Source of the DNA: Liminaster sp964567855
Lineage (GTDB): Bacteria > Bacteroidota > Bacteroidia > Bacteroidales > UBA3663
Assembly: GCA_964567855.1 (NCBI GenBank)
Contig: CAZMOE010000006.1
Coordinates: forward strand, 38,280 to 102,279
Direction of reading: 5' to 3'
Length of the DNA stretch: 64,000 nt
Translations under genes and position numbers: made by a program
The notes under the pieces: generated by a model
Database searches by the model: none
What the model was told of the DNA's origin: nothing
What the model saw: the letters and a program-made list of their open reading frames with translations, nothing else
Shown here: positions 35,901 through 44,966 of the stretch, in pieces
Layout: every line of letters begins with the position of its first letter
Position numbering within the stretch: the stretch's first letter is position 1

Positions 35901-37838
35901 ATGAAATATCGCAAATTCTGGTCCGCTCTTCTCTTTGGAACCGCTCTCCTCGGGGCCGCTTCCTGTGTCGACGCCGACATCGACGATGCGCTGGACTATA
36001 AAGATACCTATACTAATGTGGGAGACGCCGACAAGCACATTCTGGGCGTTTACTCGCAGTTTATGGCGCTCAGCGAGCAGATGGTCGTGCTCAACGAGTT
36101 GCGCGGCGACCTGATGGATATCACCGGTAACACCAACACCTACCTGCAGGAGGTGGATGCCAAGGTGGACAATGAGGAAAATCCTTATCTCGATCCCACT
36201 CCCTATTATAATGTCATCAAGGAGTGCAACGACTGCCTCGTCAATTTCGACAAGATGCTGAAACGTCACGACATGACCGAGGACGAATACAACGAACGCT
36301 ATTCCGACATCGCCGCCCTCCGTTGTTATGTCTATCTGCAGCTGGCTACTCAGTTCGGCCGGGTGCCTTATATCACGGATCCGATCATCTCTGTTTCCGA
36401 TATGAAAGAGGCTGCCGCCAAGGCGGAGATGCTGGATCTTACGGAACTCCTTCCGCGCCTGATTCAGGTGATGGAAAACCTGCCTTTCCTCAAACCTTAT
36501 GAGGAATCACCGCTGGTATATGATGGCGTGAATAACATCCAGACCACGGTCAACGGCGAACGTCTTTCTTATTATTTCGTGCACAAGAAGTTGCTCCTGG
36601 CCGACCTTTATCTCTGGAACAACCAGTTCCATGAAGCTGCCGCCCTATACAAGGAGCTGATGGACATCGATTCCGATGGCGACGACGTCAGCAATTACCA
36701 GCGCTACAAATGTACGGTTTCCATTAACGCCGACCAGATCGGCGACTTCTATCAGGCCTCTCTTTCCCGATTCATGGAGGGTAACGTGCACAGCTTCCGC
36801 ACCATCTGGCCCAATATGTTCTCGGACGCATTGACTGCCAAGGCTGCCTCTTACGAATGGATCTGGGCCATCACCTTCCCCAAGGGAATGACCCCCCGTT
36901 ATCCGTTTGTCAATCTTTTCGCATCGGTTTCCGACGGCGGCAGTTACCAGCTGAAGCCCTCTTCGGCCTGTATCTATAACTTCGCCCGTCTGGATCGCCT
37001 GCGTCGCAACGGGGCACCTTTCGACACTCGTGGCGACAGCGCCACCTACCGGGTGAATTTTGCCGGCGACACGCTGTGTGCCAAGTATCTGTACAAATAC
37101 GATCCCGCTGTTCCTTACGAGCAGGAAGGCCGCTGGTGGCTCTATCGCGCTCCGATGGTTCATCTGCGCTTTGCAGAGTGTATGAACCGCCTCGGTTATC
37201 CTGACTTCGCCCTGGCATTCATTACCGAAGGATTGTCTAACTATTACGGCACGACCTACCCGAACGGTGTGAACCGCACTTCCGATCCTCGTGACTTCCA
37301 GACCAACGGACACAATCTGTTCCATCTGCTGAAACCCATTACCATGGGAGTCTGCGACAATGCTCAGGATTCGGCCCTTCTCTTCTTCGATACCCGTATG
37401 TACACCAAGGCGTCCGACAATCCGTTCGATGGTATTGTTCGCCGCGGTCCGTGGCGTCAGCACGGCGGTCTTCGTCGCGGTCGCGCCTGCATGGAACCGG
37501 TTTATGTCTCCGACTTCGCTGCCAAATCGCTTGCCGATTGCACCACCAAGGAAGACTCTATCTATGTCGTCGAAAAAATTATCATGGATGAGGCCGCACT
37601 TGAGCTTGCCCACGAAGGAAATCGCTTCCCCGACATCGTGCGCGTCGCCCGCCGTATGAACGGAACCACCACCGCTACCGTGAATGGTCGTTCCTACACG
37701 CTGACACACGAAGAAGGCATGGATGGTAACGCTTATTTCCAGGCTGTAATGGATAAAAAGTATGCAGGCAGCCGTAACGTGCTCGGCGCGCCCGACTACT
37801 CGGCCGGTGAAAGTTCCTGGTATCTCCGCTACAGGTGA
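35901..37838 (+). CDS. SusD/RagB-family outer-membrane lipoprotein (second copy)
   Basis: 645 residues; lipobox Cys22 followed by acidic residues (AASCVDADIDDALDYKD). SusD-like features include ALRCYVYLQLATQFGRVPYITDP (about 136-158) and the C-terminal EAALELAHEGNRFPDIVRVARR block (about 570-592). It closes the FAS1-SusCD locus: a good terminator lies 35 nt after the stop. It presumably lids the second SusC; substrate unknown. Confidence 0.91.
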   Translation: MKYRKFWSALLFGTALLGAASCVDADIDDALDYKDTYTNVGDADKHILGVYSQFMALSEQMVVLNELRGDLMDITGNTNTYLQEVDAKVDNEENPYLDPTPYYNVIKECNDCLVNFDKMLKRHDMTEDEYNERYSDIAALRCYVYLQLATQFGRVPYITDPIISVSDMKEAAAKAEMLDLTELLPRLIQVMENLPFLKPYEESPLVYDGVNNIQTTVNGERLSYYFVHKKLLLADLYLWNNQFHEAAALYKELMDIDSDGDDVSNYQRYKCTVSINADQIGDFYQASLSRFMEGNVHSFRTIWPNMFSDALTAKAASYEWIWAITFPKGMTPRYPFVNLFASVSDGGSYQLKPSSACIYNFARLDRLRRNGAPFDTRGDSATYRVNFAGDTLCAKYLYKYDPAVPYEQEGRWWLYRAPMVHLRFAECMNRLGYPDFALAFITEGLSNYYGTTYPNGVNRTSDPRDFQTNGHNLFHLLKPITMGVCDNAQDSALLFFDTRMYTKASDNPFDGIVRRGPWRQHGGLRRGRACMEPVYVSDFAAKSLADCTTKEDSIYVVEKIIMDEAALELAHEGNRFPDIVRVARRMNGTTTATVNGRSYTLTHEEGMDGNAYFQAVMDKKYAGSRNVLGAPDYSAGESSWYLRYR

Positions 37839-37872
37839 TAACAGATACTTATTGTACTAAAAATGAAAATAT

Positions 37873-37908
37873 AAAACGCTCCGTATTTTGCAAAAACGGG
37901 GCGTTTTT
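37873..37908 (+). terminator. Terminator of the FAS1-SusCD locus
   Basis: AAAACGCTCCGT (37873-37884) pairs with ACGGGGCGTTTT (37896-37907), 12 pairs with one G-U, ending in a T5 run. Confidence 0.8.
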
Positions 37909-37972
37909 CTTGTTTATTCGTTAAAAATATCATTTATCTACAGAAAAATATGTACGTTTGAATTATTTGCTC

Positions 37973-37980
37973 TATATTTG
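37973..37980 (+). promoter_or_regulatory. -7 promoter element of the PL11 gene
   Basis: TATATTTG matches TAnnTTTG and lies 70 nt before the PL11 ATG, just after the preceding terminator. The nearest TTTG (37957-37960) is too close to serve as -33. Confidence 0.5.
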
Positions 37981-38049
37981 CAACGAGGATTGTATATTGC
38001 AATATTACATATAGAAATCAGAACAGTTATATAGTTAATTTAAAATGCC

Positions 38050-41000
38050 ATGAAGAAATTATTCCTTTTAGGAGTGTTCATGCTTCTTTCTTTTAGTGGG
38101 CTTCGTGCCCAGCGCCAGATGGAGACACTGGATCGCGGACTCGTTGCGGTAAAAGTTCCGTCAGGGGTTTATACCTCTTGGCGTATTACCGGAGACGAAT
38201 GGTACGACGTGACCTATAACATTTATCGCGACGGTACCAAACTGAACGATGAACCTCTGACCGTTTCTAATTTTATCGACCGTTCGGGTTCCGCCTCTTC
38301 CTCCTATACGGTGCGTGCCGTTGTCGGTGGGGTAGAACAGCCGGCATGTGCACCCGTATCTGTCTGGGGCCAGCAATATATGCAGATCAAGATGTCCGAC
38401 CTCTATTCCAAGAACGGCCATCTGATGAACAATGCCTATACGATCAATGATGCCTGTGCCGCCGACCTGGACGGAGACGGTGTTTATGAGTTGATCGTAA
38501 AACGGATGAATACAGACTTTACCTTAGCCAACGATACCGCATATTGTCTTTTCCAGGCCTATAAGCTGGACGGTACTCTGCTGTGGACTTTGGATATGGG
38601 ACCCAATCTTATCAACGCCGGTCATGTAGAGACCAACTGCGTGGCCTTCGACTTTGATGAAGACGGCAAGGCCGAAGTCGTTTTGCGCGCTACCGACGGC
38701 ACCATTTTGCCCGACGGTACTGTAATCGGGAATGCGAAGGTGAACTATCGTCCTGTCGGAGGACGCGACTATCAGGTCGACGGCGACGAATGGCTGGTGG
38801 TTCTCAACGGTGCGACCGGAGCCTTGATCGACAAAGTGATTTTCGATACCGACCCCGTAAACGGTAATAATCTCGCCCGTCGCAGCGCTGCTTTCTGGTG
38901 GAACGGCAATTCCAAGGCCTATGGTCACCGTGCCAACAAGTTCCATTTCGGTGCTCCCTATCTGGACGGTCGTCATCCGAGCATCTATTTAGGCCGTGGC
39001 TGTTATACAAATTTGCACATGGCTACCTATGATTTGGTCAACGGCAAGTTGCAGCGTCGCTGGGCCTATTATACAGATGACACTTCCAGTCCGTTCTACG
39101 GTCAGGGATACCATAATTTCTGTATCGTCGATGTCGATATGGACGGCCGTGATGAGATTTGCCACGGTAACTGCGTGATCGATGATGACGGAACGGAATT
39201 GAGTTCGACTGGCCTTGGCCATGGCGATGCCCAGCATTATGGCGACCTCGATCCTTATCGCAAGGGTGTGGAGGGTTTCCGTTGTCTGGAGGACAACCCG
39301 GGCGCCGTCTTTGTGGATGCTGCCACCAGTGAGATCTTGTTCCGCTGGATACGTGGCAACGACTGCGGCCGCTGTCTGGCCGGTAACTTTACTGACGATT
39401 TTCCCGGTGCGGAACTTTGGACGGTCGACGGCCATCTGTGGAGCGCTTCTACCAGCCGTGCTGCAGATCAGGTGGCAGCTACTACCGCTCCCGGTGTGAC
39501 GATGAACTATCGTATTTACTGGGACGGCGATATCCTTGATGAGTCTTTCGACTATGCTTCGCGCACCTCTGTGGGCGACGGTCTGGATCCTTCGGTTTTC
39601 AAATACGGCAACGGCTCTCCGATATTCTCCGCCACGGGTTGTATGACCAACAACAACACGAAAGGCAATCCTTGCCTTCAGGCCGATCTTTTCGGCGACT
39701 GGCGTGAAGAGATCTGCGTCCGCACCAGTGACAACCGCTATATCCGGATTTATACTACTACGGCCTTGACGTCCCATCGCAACTATTCGTTGATGTATGA
39801 CTTCCAGTATCGTCAGGCCATCTACTGGCAGATGTGCGCATACAATCAGCCGCCTCACGTCAGCTACTTCCTTGGTAATCTCGAAGGCATCGTGTTGCCT
39901 CCTCCTCCGGCTTGTTCCAACGGAAAACAGGAAATTACAGACGCCCTCTCTTCCAATGCCGACGGCAAATTCGTGATGATGGCACAGACCAAGAATACGA
40001 CGGTCAATGTCAACGGAACGGTGAAGCCTTCCAACGTGATGGTCAATACTCCCGCCGACTATGTAATCAAAGGCGGTACGTGGAGCGGCGATATGCGTTT
40101 CATAAAAATGGGACTCGGTAAGATGACCCTTAGCGGCTGCACTCTGAATCACACCGGTAATACGGAGGTGTGGGGCGGAACCTTGGTTAACGAAAGCGAT
40201 ATCACCGGCAGCCATCTGATTCTGAAACGTTTTGCAGAGGCCGATCTGACCGGAGCCTATAAAAAAGGTATCAAGATGGAATATGGTGCCGTGCTTCGTC
40301 CCACCTCTTCTGCTTCGTCCCTTGCCACGTTGACAGCCTCCTGTCTTGATATGGATGGTGGTGCCGTGTTGGAACTCAATGTCAATGGTCAAGGACAGAC
40401 CGACATCGTTACAGTCGATACGTTACGTCTCGGCGCAGCCAATCCTATCGGCGCCACTCCGGTAATCCGTGTCGTTAGAGGCGGAACGCTTGAAGCCGGT
40501 GATTATACTCTTGTCCAGGCAACCAAGTCTTTGCAGGGTAACGTGAATGCCATTACTATAGAGGGCCTGGAGGGCGTCTCTTATGAATTAGTGGCCGGAG
40601 ACAAGTCTGTGATTCTCCGTGTCAAGGCACAACGTGCTGCAGCTTCCGTATATTGGTCCGGTGCGGTCAATTCCATCTGGAATCTCAACGATGTACAGAA
40701 CTTTGTCAATGGTGGCACCTCCGATGTCTTCGTTTCGGGTGATGCGGTGACTTTCGATGCCTCTGCAGTCAACAAGACCGTCACCGTTGCCGAAAATGTA
40801 GAGCCGTCTTCCGTTGTGGTAGAGGGCGACGATGATTACACTTTCCAGGGCAGCGGCATGATCAGCGGTACGACCGGACTGGTTAAGAACGGCAACGGTA
40901 CGCTTTATGTCAATAATGAAAACAACTTTACCGGCGGTGTCCGCATCAATGGCGGTACGGTAAGTGTAGCCACACTTTCCGATGCTCAGAACGTCGGTGC

Positions 41001-42522
41001 CTTGGGCGCCTATACTACCGAGAAGGGTAAATTCTATATCGGTGAAGGAGCAACCCTTCGCGCCACAGCCGCATTGACCAATGCTTGTCCGATCGAAGTG
41101 GGCAATGGCGCTGTGATCAACAACTCCGGCACCTTTACCCAAAATGCGGCCGTTTCTGGCGGTACACTGATCAAGAAAGGGGCTGGAACGTTGATATTCC
41201 GTGAACATAATGCCATTAAGAAGCTGGAAATCGAGTCCGGTACGGTCAACATTCCTGTCGAATATCAGAACCAGACCGCATTGGGTGATACGGTAGTCCT
41301 GCGCGGCGGTACACTCCAGTTCGAGGATAATAGCTACACCTATGCCCAAAGTTATTCGGCGTGGGTAGTGCCTGAAGGTGCCAAGGCTACGGCCCGCCTC
41401 GATAGTCGTTGCAACTATCGCGGTACACTGCATGGTTCCGGTGAACTGACAATCTATGTTCCGGCTTACTATCGTACTTACATGTATGGCGATTGGTCCA
41501 AATTTACCGGAACCTTGAAAGCCACGGGTGCGAAATCGGCCTCTTATCCTATTGTTTTCACCAATACCTACGGCCTTCCCAATGCTACGCTCAATATTCC
41601 TAATGCCGGCGATGTCGTACAGTTGGGCGATGGCAATGCTTCTACTTCCGGTACTTTCCGCATCGGGGAACTGACCGGTGTCGGTACTTTGGCTGCCGGC
41701 TCGAATGCAAGCAACACTTTTGAGGTAGGATCCAAGAATACGGATTTCTCATTCGGCGGTATTTCCAATGCTACGATCAATAAGGTCGGTACTGGTGTGA
41801 TGTCGATGACCGCCAACACAGGATCGGGTGCCATCAATGTAGTCGAGGGTACACTCCGGGTCTATAATTCCATTACCTCCACGACGACGGCTACCGGTAC
41901 AGGACTCATTACCGTGAAAGATGGTGGTGTATTGACCGGCCGCGGCTATATGGGCAATAGCAAAGTGGTGGTGGAAAATGGAGGTGTTTTCCGTCCCGGC
42001 CTGCTTTATCTCAGTGTATTGAATCTGACAGGAACTTTGACACTCAACGAGGGCGGTGTGCTTGAATTGCGCATCAATACCAACACCACCAATTCAAGCA
42101 TCTCTATCGGCACTGCCGCTTTGATGCGTGGTACCGTCCGTATCCTGACCCGCTCCGATTATGTGCCGAAGATCGGCGATACATTCTCTTTCTGGACCTG
42201 CAAGACATTCAACAAAAACTATACGCCGACTCTCGAACTGCCCGAATTGCCCGCCGGCATGAAGTGGGATACAAGCCAGCTCTGCACGACGGAGGGGCGC
42301 CTGACCATTGTGGCAGATGAAAACGGCATTGCAGACATCACTTACGATACCGAGGTGACCGTCAGTGTGACCGGCCTGAATGGTGTTGAAGTGACAACAT
42401 TCACCTCGGCCTACGGAATGGTCAATGCCAATATGGCTGCAGCCGATGTACCGGGCGGTGTATATCTGCTTAACATCAGAAGTGCCGCCGGCACGGAGGT
42501 CCGCAAATACTTCAAACGATAA
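38050..42522 (+). CDS. PL11 rhamnogalacturonan lyase fused to autotransporter-type beta repeats, T9SS cargo
   Basis: 1490-residue secreted protein. Signal peptide (LLSFSGLRAQ). The PL11 rhamnogalacturonan lyase module is at about 20-615, starting RQMETLDRGLVAVKV. It carries repeated calcium-binding DxDxDG-type loops (DLDGDGVYEL, DFDEDGKAEV, DVDMDGRDEI) and HGDAQHYGDLDPYRKGVEGF. PL11 cleaves the rhamnogalacturonan I backbone by beta-elimination. Residues 640-1400 form Gly-rich beta-helix repeats like autotransporter-associated beta-strand repeats (GLVKNGNGTLYVNNENNFTG, GGTLIKKGAGTLIF). The last 65 residues look like a T9SS type A sorting domain (VSVTGLNGVEVTTF, GGVYLLNIR, EVRKYFKR). Export through the neighbouring T9SS is inferred. 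Typical PL11 enzymes are about 600 residues. Confidence 0.88.
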   Translation: MKKLFLLGVFMLLSFSGLRAQRQMETLDRGLVAVKVPSGVYTSWRITGDEWYDVTYNIYRDGTKLNDEPLTVSNFIDRSGSASSSYTVRAVVGGVEQPACAPVSVWGQQYMQIKMSDLYSKNGHLMNNAYTINDACAADLDGDGVYELIVKRMNTDFTLANDTAYCLFQAYKLDGTLLWTLDMGPNLINAGHVETNCVAFDFDEDGKAEVVLRATDGTILPDGTVIGNAKVNYRPVGGRDYQVDGDEWLVVLNGATGALIDKVIFDTDPVNGNNLARRSAAFWWNGNSKAYGHRANKFHFGAPYLDGRHPSIYLGRGCYTNLHMATYDLVNGKLQRRWAYYTDDTSSPFYGQGYHNFCIVDVDMDGRDEICHGNCVIDDDGTELSSTGLGHGDAQHYGDLDPYRKGVEGFRCLEDNPGAVFVDAATSEILFRWIRGNDCGRCLAGNFTDDFPGAELWTVDGHLWSASTSRAADQVAATTAPGVTMNYRIYWDGDILDESFDYASRTSVGDGLDPSVFKYGNGSPIFSATGCMTNNNTKGNPCLQADLFGDWREEICVRTSDNRYIRIYTTTALTSHRNYSLMYDFQYRQAIYWQMCAYNQPPHVSYFLGNLEGIVLPPPPACSNGKQEITDALSSNADGKFVMMAQTKNTTVNVNGTVKPSNVMVNTPADYVIKGGTWSGDMRFIKMGLGKMTLSGCTLNHTGNTEVWGGTLVNESDITGSHLILKRFAEADLTGAYKKGIKMEYGAVLRPTSSASSLATLTASCLDMDGGAVLELNVNGQGQTDIVTVDTLRLGAANPIGATPVIRVVRGGTLEAGDYTLVQATKSLQGNVNAITIEGLEGVSYELVAGDKSVILRVKAQRAAASVYWSGAVNSIWNLNDVQNFVNGGTSDVFVSGDAVTFDASAVNKTVTVAENVEPSSVVVEGDDDYTFQGSGMISGTTGLVKNGNGTLYVNNENNFTGGVRINGGTVSVATLSDAQNVGALGAYTTEKGKFYIGEGATLRATAALTNACPIEVGNGAVINNSGTFTQNAAVSGGTLIKKGAGTLIFREHNAIKKLEIESGTVNIPVEYQNQTALGDTVVLRGGTLQFEDNSYTYAQSYSAWVVPEGAKATARLDSRCNYRGTLHGSGELTIYVPAYYRTYMYGDWSKFTGTLKATGAKSASYPIVFTNTYGLPNATLNIPNAGDVVQLGDGNASTSGTFRIGELTGVGTLAAGSNASNTFEVGSKNTDFSFGGISNATINKVGTGVMSMTANTGSGAINVVEGTLRVYNSITSTTTATGTGLITVKDGGVLTGRGYMGNSKVVVENGGVFRPGLLYLSVLNLTGTLTLNEGGVLELRINTNTTNSSISIGTAALMRGTVRILTRSDYVPKIGDTFSFWTCKTFNKNYTPTLELPELPAGMKWDTSQLCTTEGRLTIVADENGIADITYDTEVTVSVTGLNGVEVTTFTSAYGMVNANMAAADVPGGVYLLNIRSAAGTEVRKYFKR

Positions 42523-42530
42523 AGCGTATG

Positions 42531-42568
42531 CCAGTTCCTCTCCGTTACCGAAAACGGAGAGGAATTGG
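42531..42568 (+). promoter_or_regulatory. Strong hairpin after the PL11 gene
   Basis: CCAGTTCCTCTCCGTT (42531-42546) pairs with AACGGAGAGGAATTGG (42553-42568), 16 pairs with one G-U, around a 6-nt loop. No T tract follows, so it may be an RNA processing or stability element between the PL11 gene and the next one, or a weak attenuator. Confidence 0.55.
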
Positions 42569-42642
42569 CGGCCTCTGATACAGAAAGGACAACAATTAAA
42601 TTTACTAACATTATTTACTAACTCAAAATCTCTTTTAAACGT

Positions 42643-44793
42643 ATGAAAAAAAGATTTTACTCCGTTTTTGCAATTGCCGCGGCCGCTGTCGTGTCTGCAA
42701 ATGCTCAAGCAGTCATCGACGCCGATGAGGTTTTCTCTCTCCCGGCCGATGAAGGAGACTACGCTGGTGAGGAAGAATTCATCATCGCCGGCGCTACTGT
42801 GACATTTGCCAATGAGGCAATGAATACTTGCGCGTTCCCGTTCAAAAATGGTGAAACCGTTACCTTGATGGAAGGCGGTAAGGTGAAGTTCTTCGACTCT
42901 CCTGAAACCGCTTATCCTAATCCGGCAGACTTTACCGATGTTGACGGTGTGGACTGCTCCGGTTATATGACAAATGAGGGTGTGGCTGTAACTGCAATTC
43001 CGTTCAACTGGATCATCGAGGGTACTGGCAACGAAATCTATCTTGACAGCTATTGCACGATGGGTGGTACTATTTCCGGTGCGGGTGATCTGACCATCTA
43101 CTGCGGTAACAAGAACACTATCAATTTCAATTGCTATTTTGCAAAGAATACTTCCGCTCCCGAATTTACAGGTACTCTTTATCTGAAAACTTTGGACGGT
43201 TATTCCTGCGACACGATCCGTTTCACCAGCGGTTGGCCGGGTAACAGCCCCGACGGTGTTTCCTACACCAAGACTTCCGGTCAGTGGGCTGCTGTGCCGT
43301 TTACCATGGATATCACCGGTGCAGGCGCTCCCTGTCTCTATGTTGCTTCCGGTGCTTCTGCATGGCCGAAGATCGTGGGCGAGGGCTCCATTCACACTGG
43401 CTCTTCTTATTCATTCTGGCGTAACTCGTCACCTGCTTATTATGACGTGACTGTGGACGGCGGTAACGGTGACCGTGACTTCGAGATTTATCCCGGTGCC
43501 ACAATCGCATTCAACGCTCCGGTGAACTCTCCGAGCCGTTACGCTTATCACCGTCAGGGCCAGCTCCTCCTTATCAACTCCCAGGAGCCTTCATTCTCCA
43601 ACTGCGTGTACGGTTTCTCTCTCCGCAACAACAACGGTACCATCGGTGGTAACGGTTATATCGATACTGGCGTAGGTGGTAAGGATGGTTCTACAATCAA
43701 TGTATATCCGGGCCATAACGGTGCCAACAGCATCGGCGTTTTGACGATGAAATCTCTTTGGTTGTACAACAATAACGGTGTGGCTTTCGATTTTGACGGC
43801 CAAACTTCCGATAAGATCGTGATGGTTGACTCTGCTAACTTCCAGGGTGCCAATACCCGTGTATGGATGAACCTGATGGATGGTTTCTTGGACAATCCTA
43901 AAGTGGGTAACTACAAGATGCTCGACGGTAAGTGTGTGACTGCCATGCAGGCTGTAAACGATACGATCGGTTATTATGTAGTAGACTCTGTATTGACTTA
44001 CATCCATGTTCCTACAGGCGATACGATTACCTACTATTCGAAGATTTTCCCGGATAAGGGTAACCGCGAGATCGATACATTGGCATTCTGGGGCCTGGGT
44101 ACAGGTACCGGTGCCGACTATGTTCCGAGCCCGAACAAGATTTCTGCCGAAGACTGGCAGCTGGGCACTTATTCCGCCGAGGCCCGTGCCGCTATCGAGG
44201 CCCGTCAGTTCATGCCCTACACCAACGATACGATCAAGTATCTGGATGAAAACGGCCACAACCTGACAGCTACCGATATTCCGATCCTTGGAGCTTATGA
44301 CTACATCTATAACTTCAACCTGGTGGTTAAGAATAACGAAATGAAGCTCAAGCAACCGACCGGTGACACTTTGACCATCGCTCGCGACCGTTTCAACTTC
44401 ACATTCAAGACCGATGTTACGGATGAGGAAACCGGCGCAACGACTACGGTTATGCGTTATACGACCAACACGATTACCCGTACGGCTTTTGCCGAGAATG
44501 GTGTCGACACCGTCAGGACGGATTACTGGTTCGATTTCACTTACTTCTTTACAGACGGTATTATTGCCCTCTGTAGCGAAGAATATCCTGAAGTGGATTT
44601 GAACAGAGGCTTCAACAATGGTGTTGCCACCAACATCAATACTGTCAATAAGGAGACTCACGCTGTGCTGAACCGTGCTATCTATACTATCGATGGCAAG
44701 CGTGTCAACACTTACGTCAAAGGTCTCAACATCGTGACTACTCGTTATACTGATGGCACGATCGAAACTAAAAAAGTTTTCTTCCGTGAATAA
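42643..44793 (+). CDS. Secreted beta-rich protein of unknown function with T9SS-like C-terminus
   Basis: 716 residues with a signal peptide (AIAAAAVVSANAQ). No known enzyme motif found. Gly- and Asn-rich beta-strand segments resembling a beta-helix run through about 40-380 (GTISGAGDLTIYCGNKNTIN, FSLRNNNGTIGGNGYIDTG, GVLTMKSLWLYNNNGVAF); they resemble the repeat part of the upstream PL11 fusion. A separate domain follows (about 390-650). The end (NRAIYTIDGKRVNTYVKG, TIETKKVFFRE) looks like a T9SS sorting domain. It shares a transcript region with the PL11 gene and is followed by a terminator. Adhesin or surface scaffold is a guess. Confidence 0.65.
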   Translation: MKKRFYSVFAIAAAAVVSANAQAVIDADEVFSLPADEGDYAGEEEFIIAGATVTFANEAMNTCAFPFKNGETVTLMEGGKVKFFDSPETAYPNPADFTDVDGVDCSGYMTNEGVAVTAIPFNWIIEGTGNEIYLDSYCTMGGTISGAGDLTIYCGNKNTINFNCYFAKNTSAPEFTGTLYLKTLDGYSCDTIRFTSGWPGNSPDGVSYTKTSGQWAAVPFTMDITGAGAPCLYVASGASAWPKIVGEGSIHTGSSYSFWRNSSPAYYDVTVDGGNGDRDFEIYPGATIAFNAPVNSPSRYAYHRQGQLLLINSQEPSFSNCVYGFSLRNNNGTIGGNGYIDTGVGGKDGSTINVYPGHNGANSIGVLTMKSLWLYNNNGVAFDFDGQTSDKIVMVDSANFQGANTRVWMNLMDGFLDNPKVGNYKMLDGKCVTAMQAVNDTIGYYVVDSVLTYIHVPTGDTITYYSKIFPDKGNREIDTLAFWGLGTGTGADYVPSPNKISAEDWQLGTYSAEARAAIEARQFMPYTNDTIKYLDENGHNLTATDIPILGAYDYIYNFNLVVKNNEMKLKQPTGDTLTIARDRFNFTFKTDVTDEETGATTTVMRYTTNTITRTAFAENGVDTVRTDYWFDFTYFFTDGIIALCSEEYPEVDLNRGFNNGVATNINTVNKETHAVLNRAIYTIDGKRVNTYVKGLNIVTTRYTDGTIETKKVFFRE

Positions 44794-44809
44794 TCACAGA
44801 TAAAACAGA

Positions 44810-44863
44810 ACGGCAGTAAGAATCCCCCGCTTTCTTGCGGGTGGATTCTTCTGCCGTTTTTCA
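44810..44863 (+). terminator. Long terminator hairpin before the giant repeat gene
   Basis: Arms 44810-44831 (AACGGCAGTAAGAATCC then CCCGC) and 44838-44859 (GCGGG then TGGATTCTT CTGCCGTT) form about 20 pairs with two small bulges and a 6-nt loop, then T5. Confidence 0.82.
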
Positions 44864-44966
44864 ATAAAAACTGCTATTATCGCTCCGGCATTTGGTAAAT
44901 GGTGCTGGTCATGGCCGGAGTGAACATGAAAAACAATCGGCACCTTCATTAATACATTTAAAAGTT

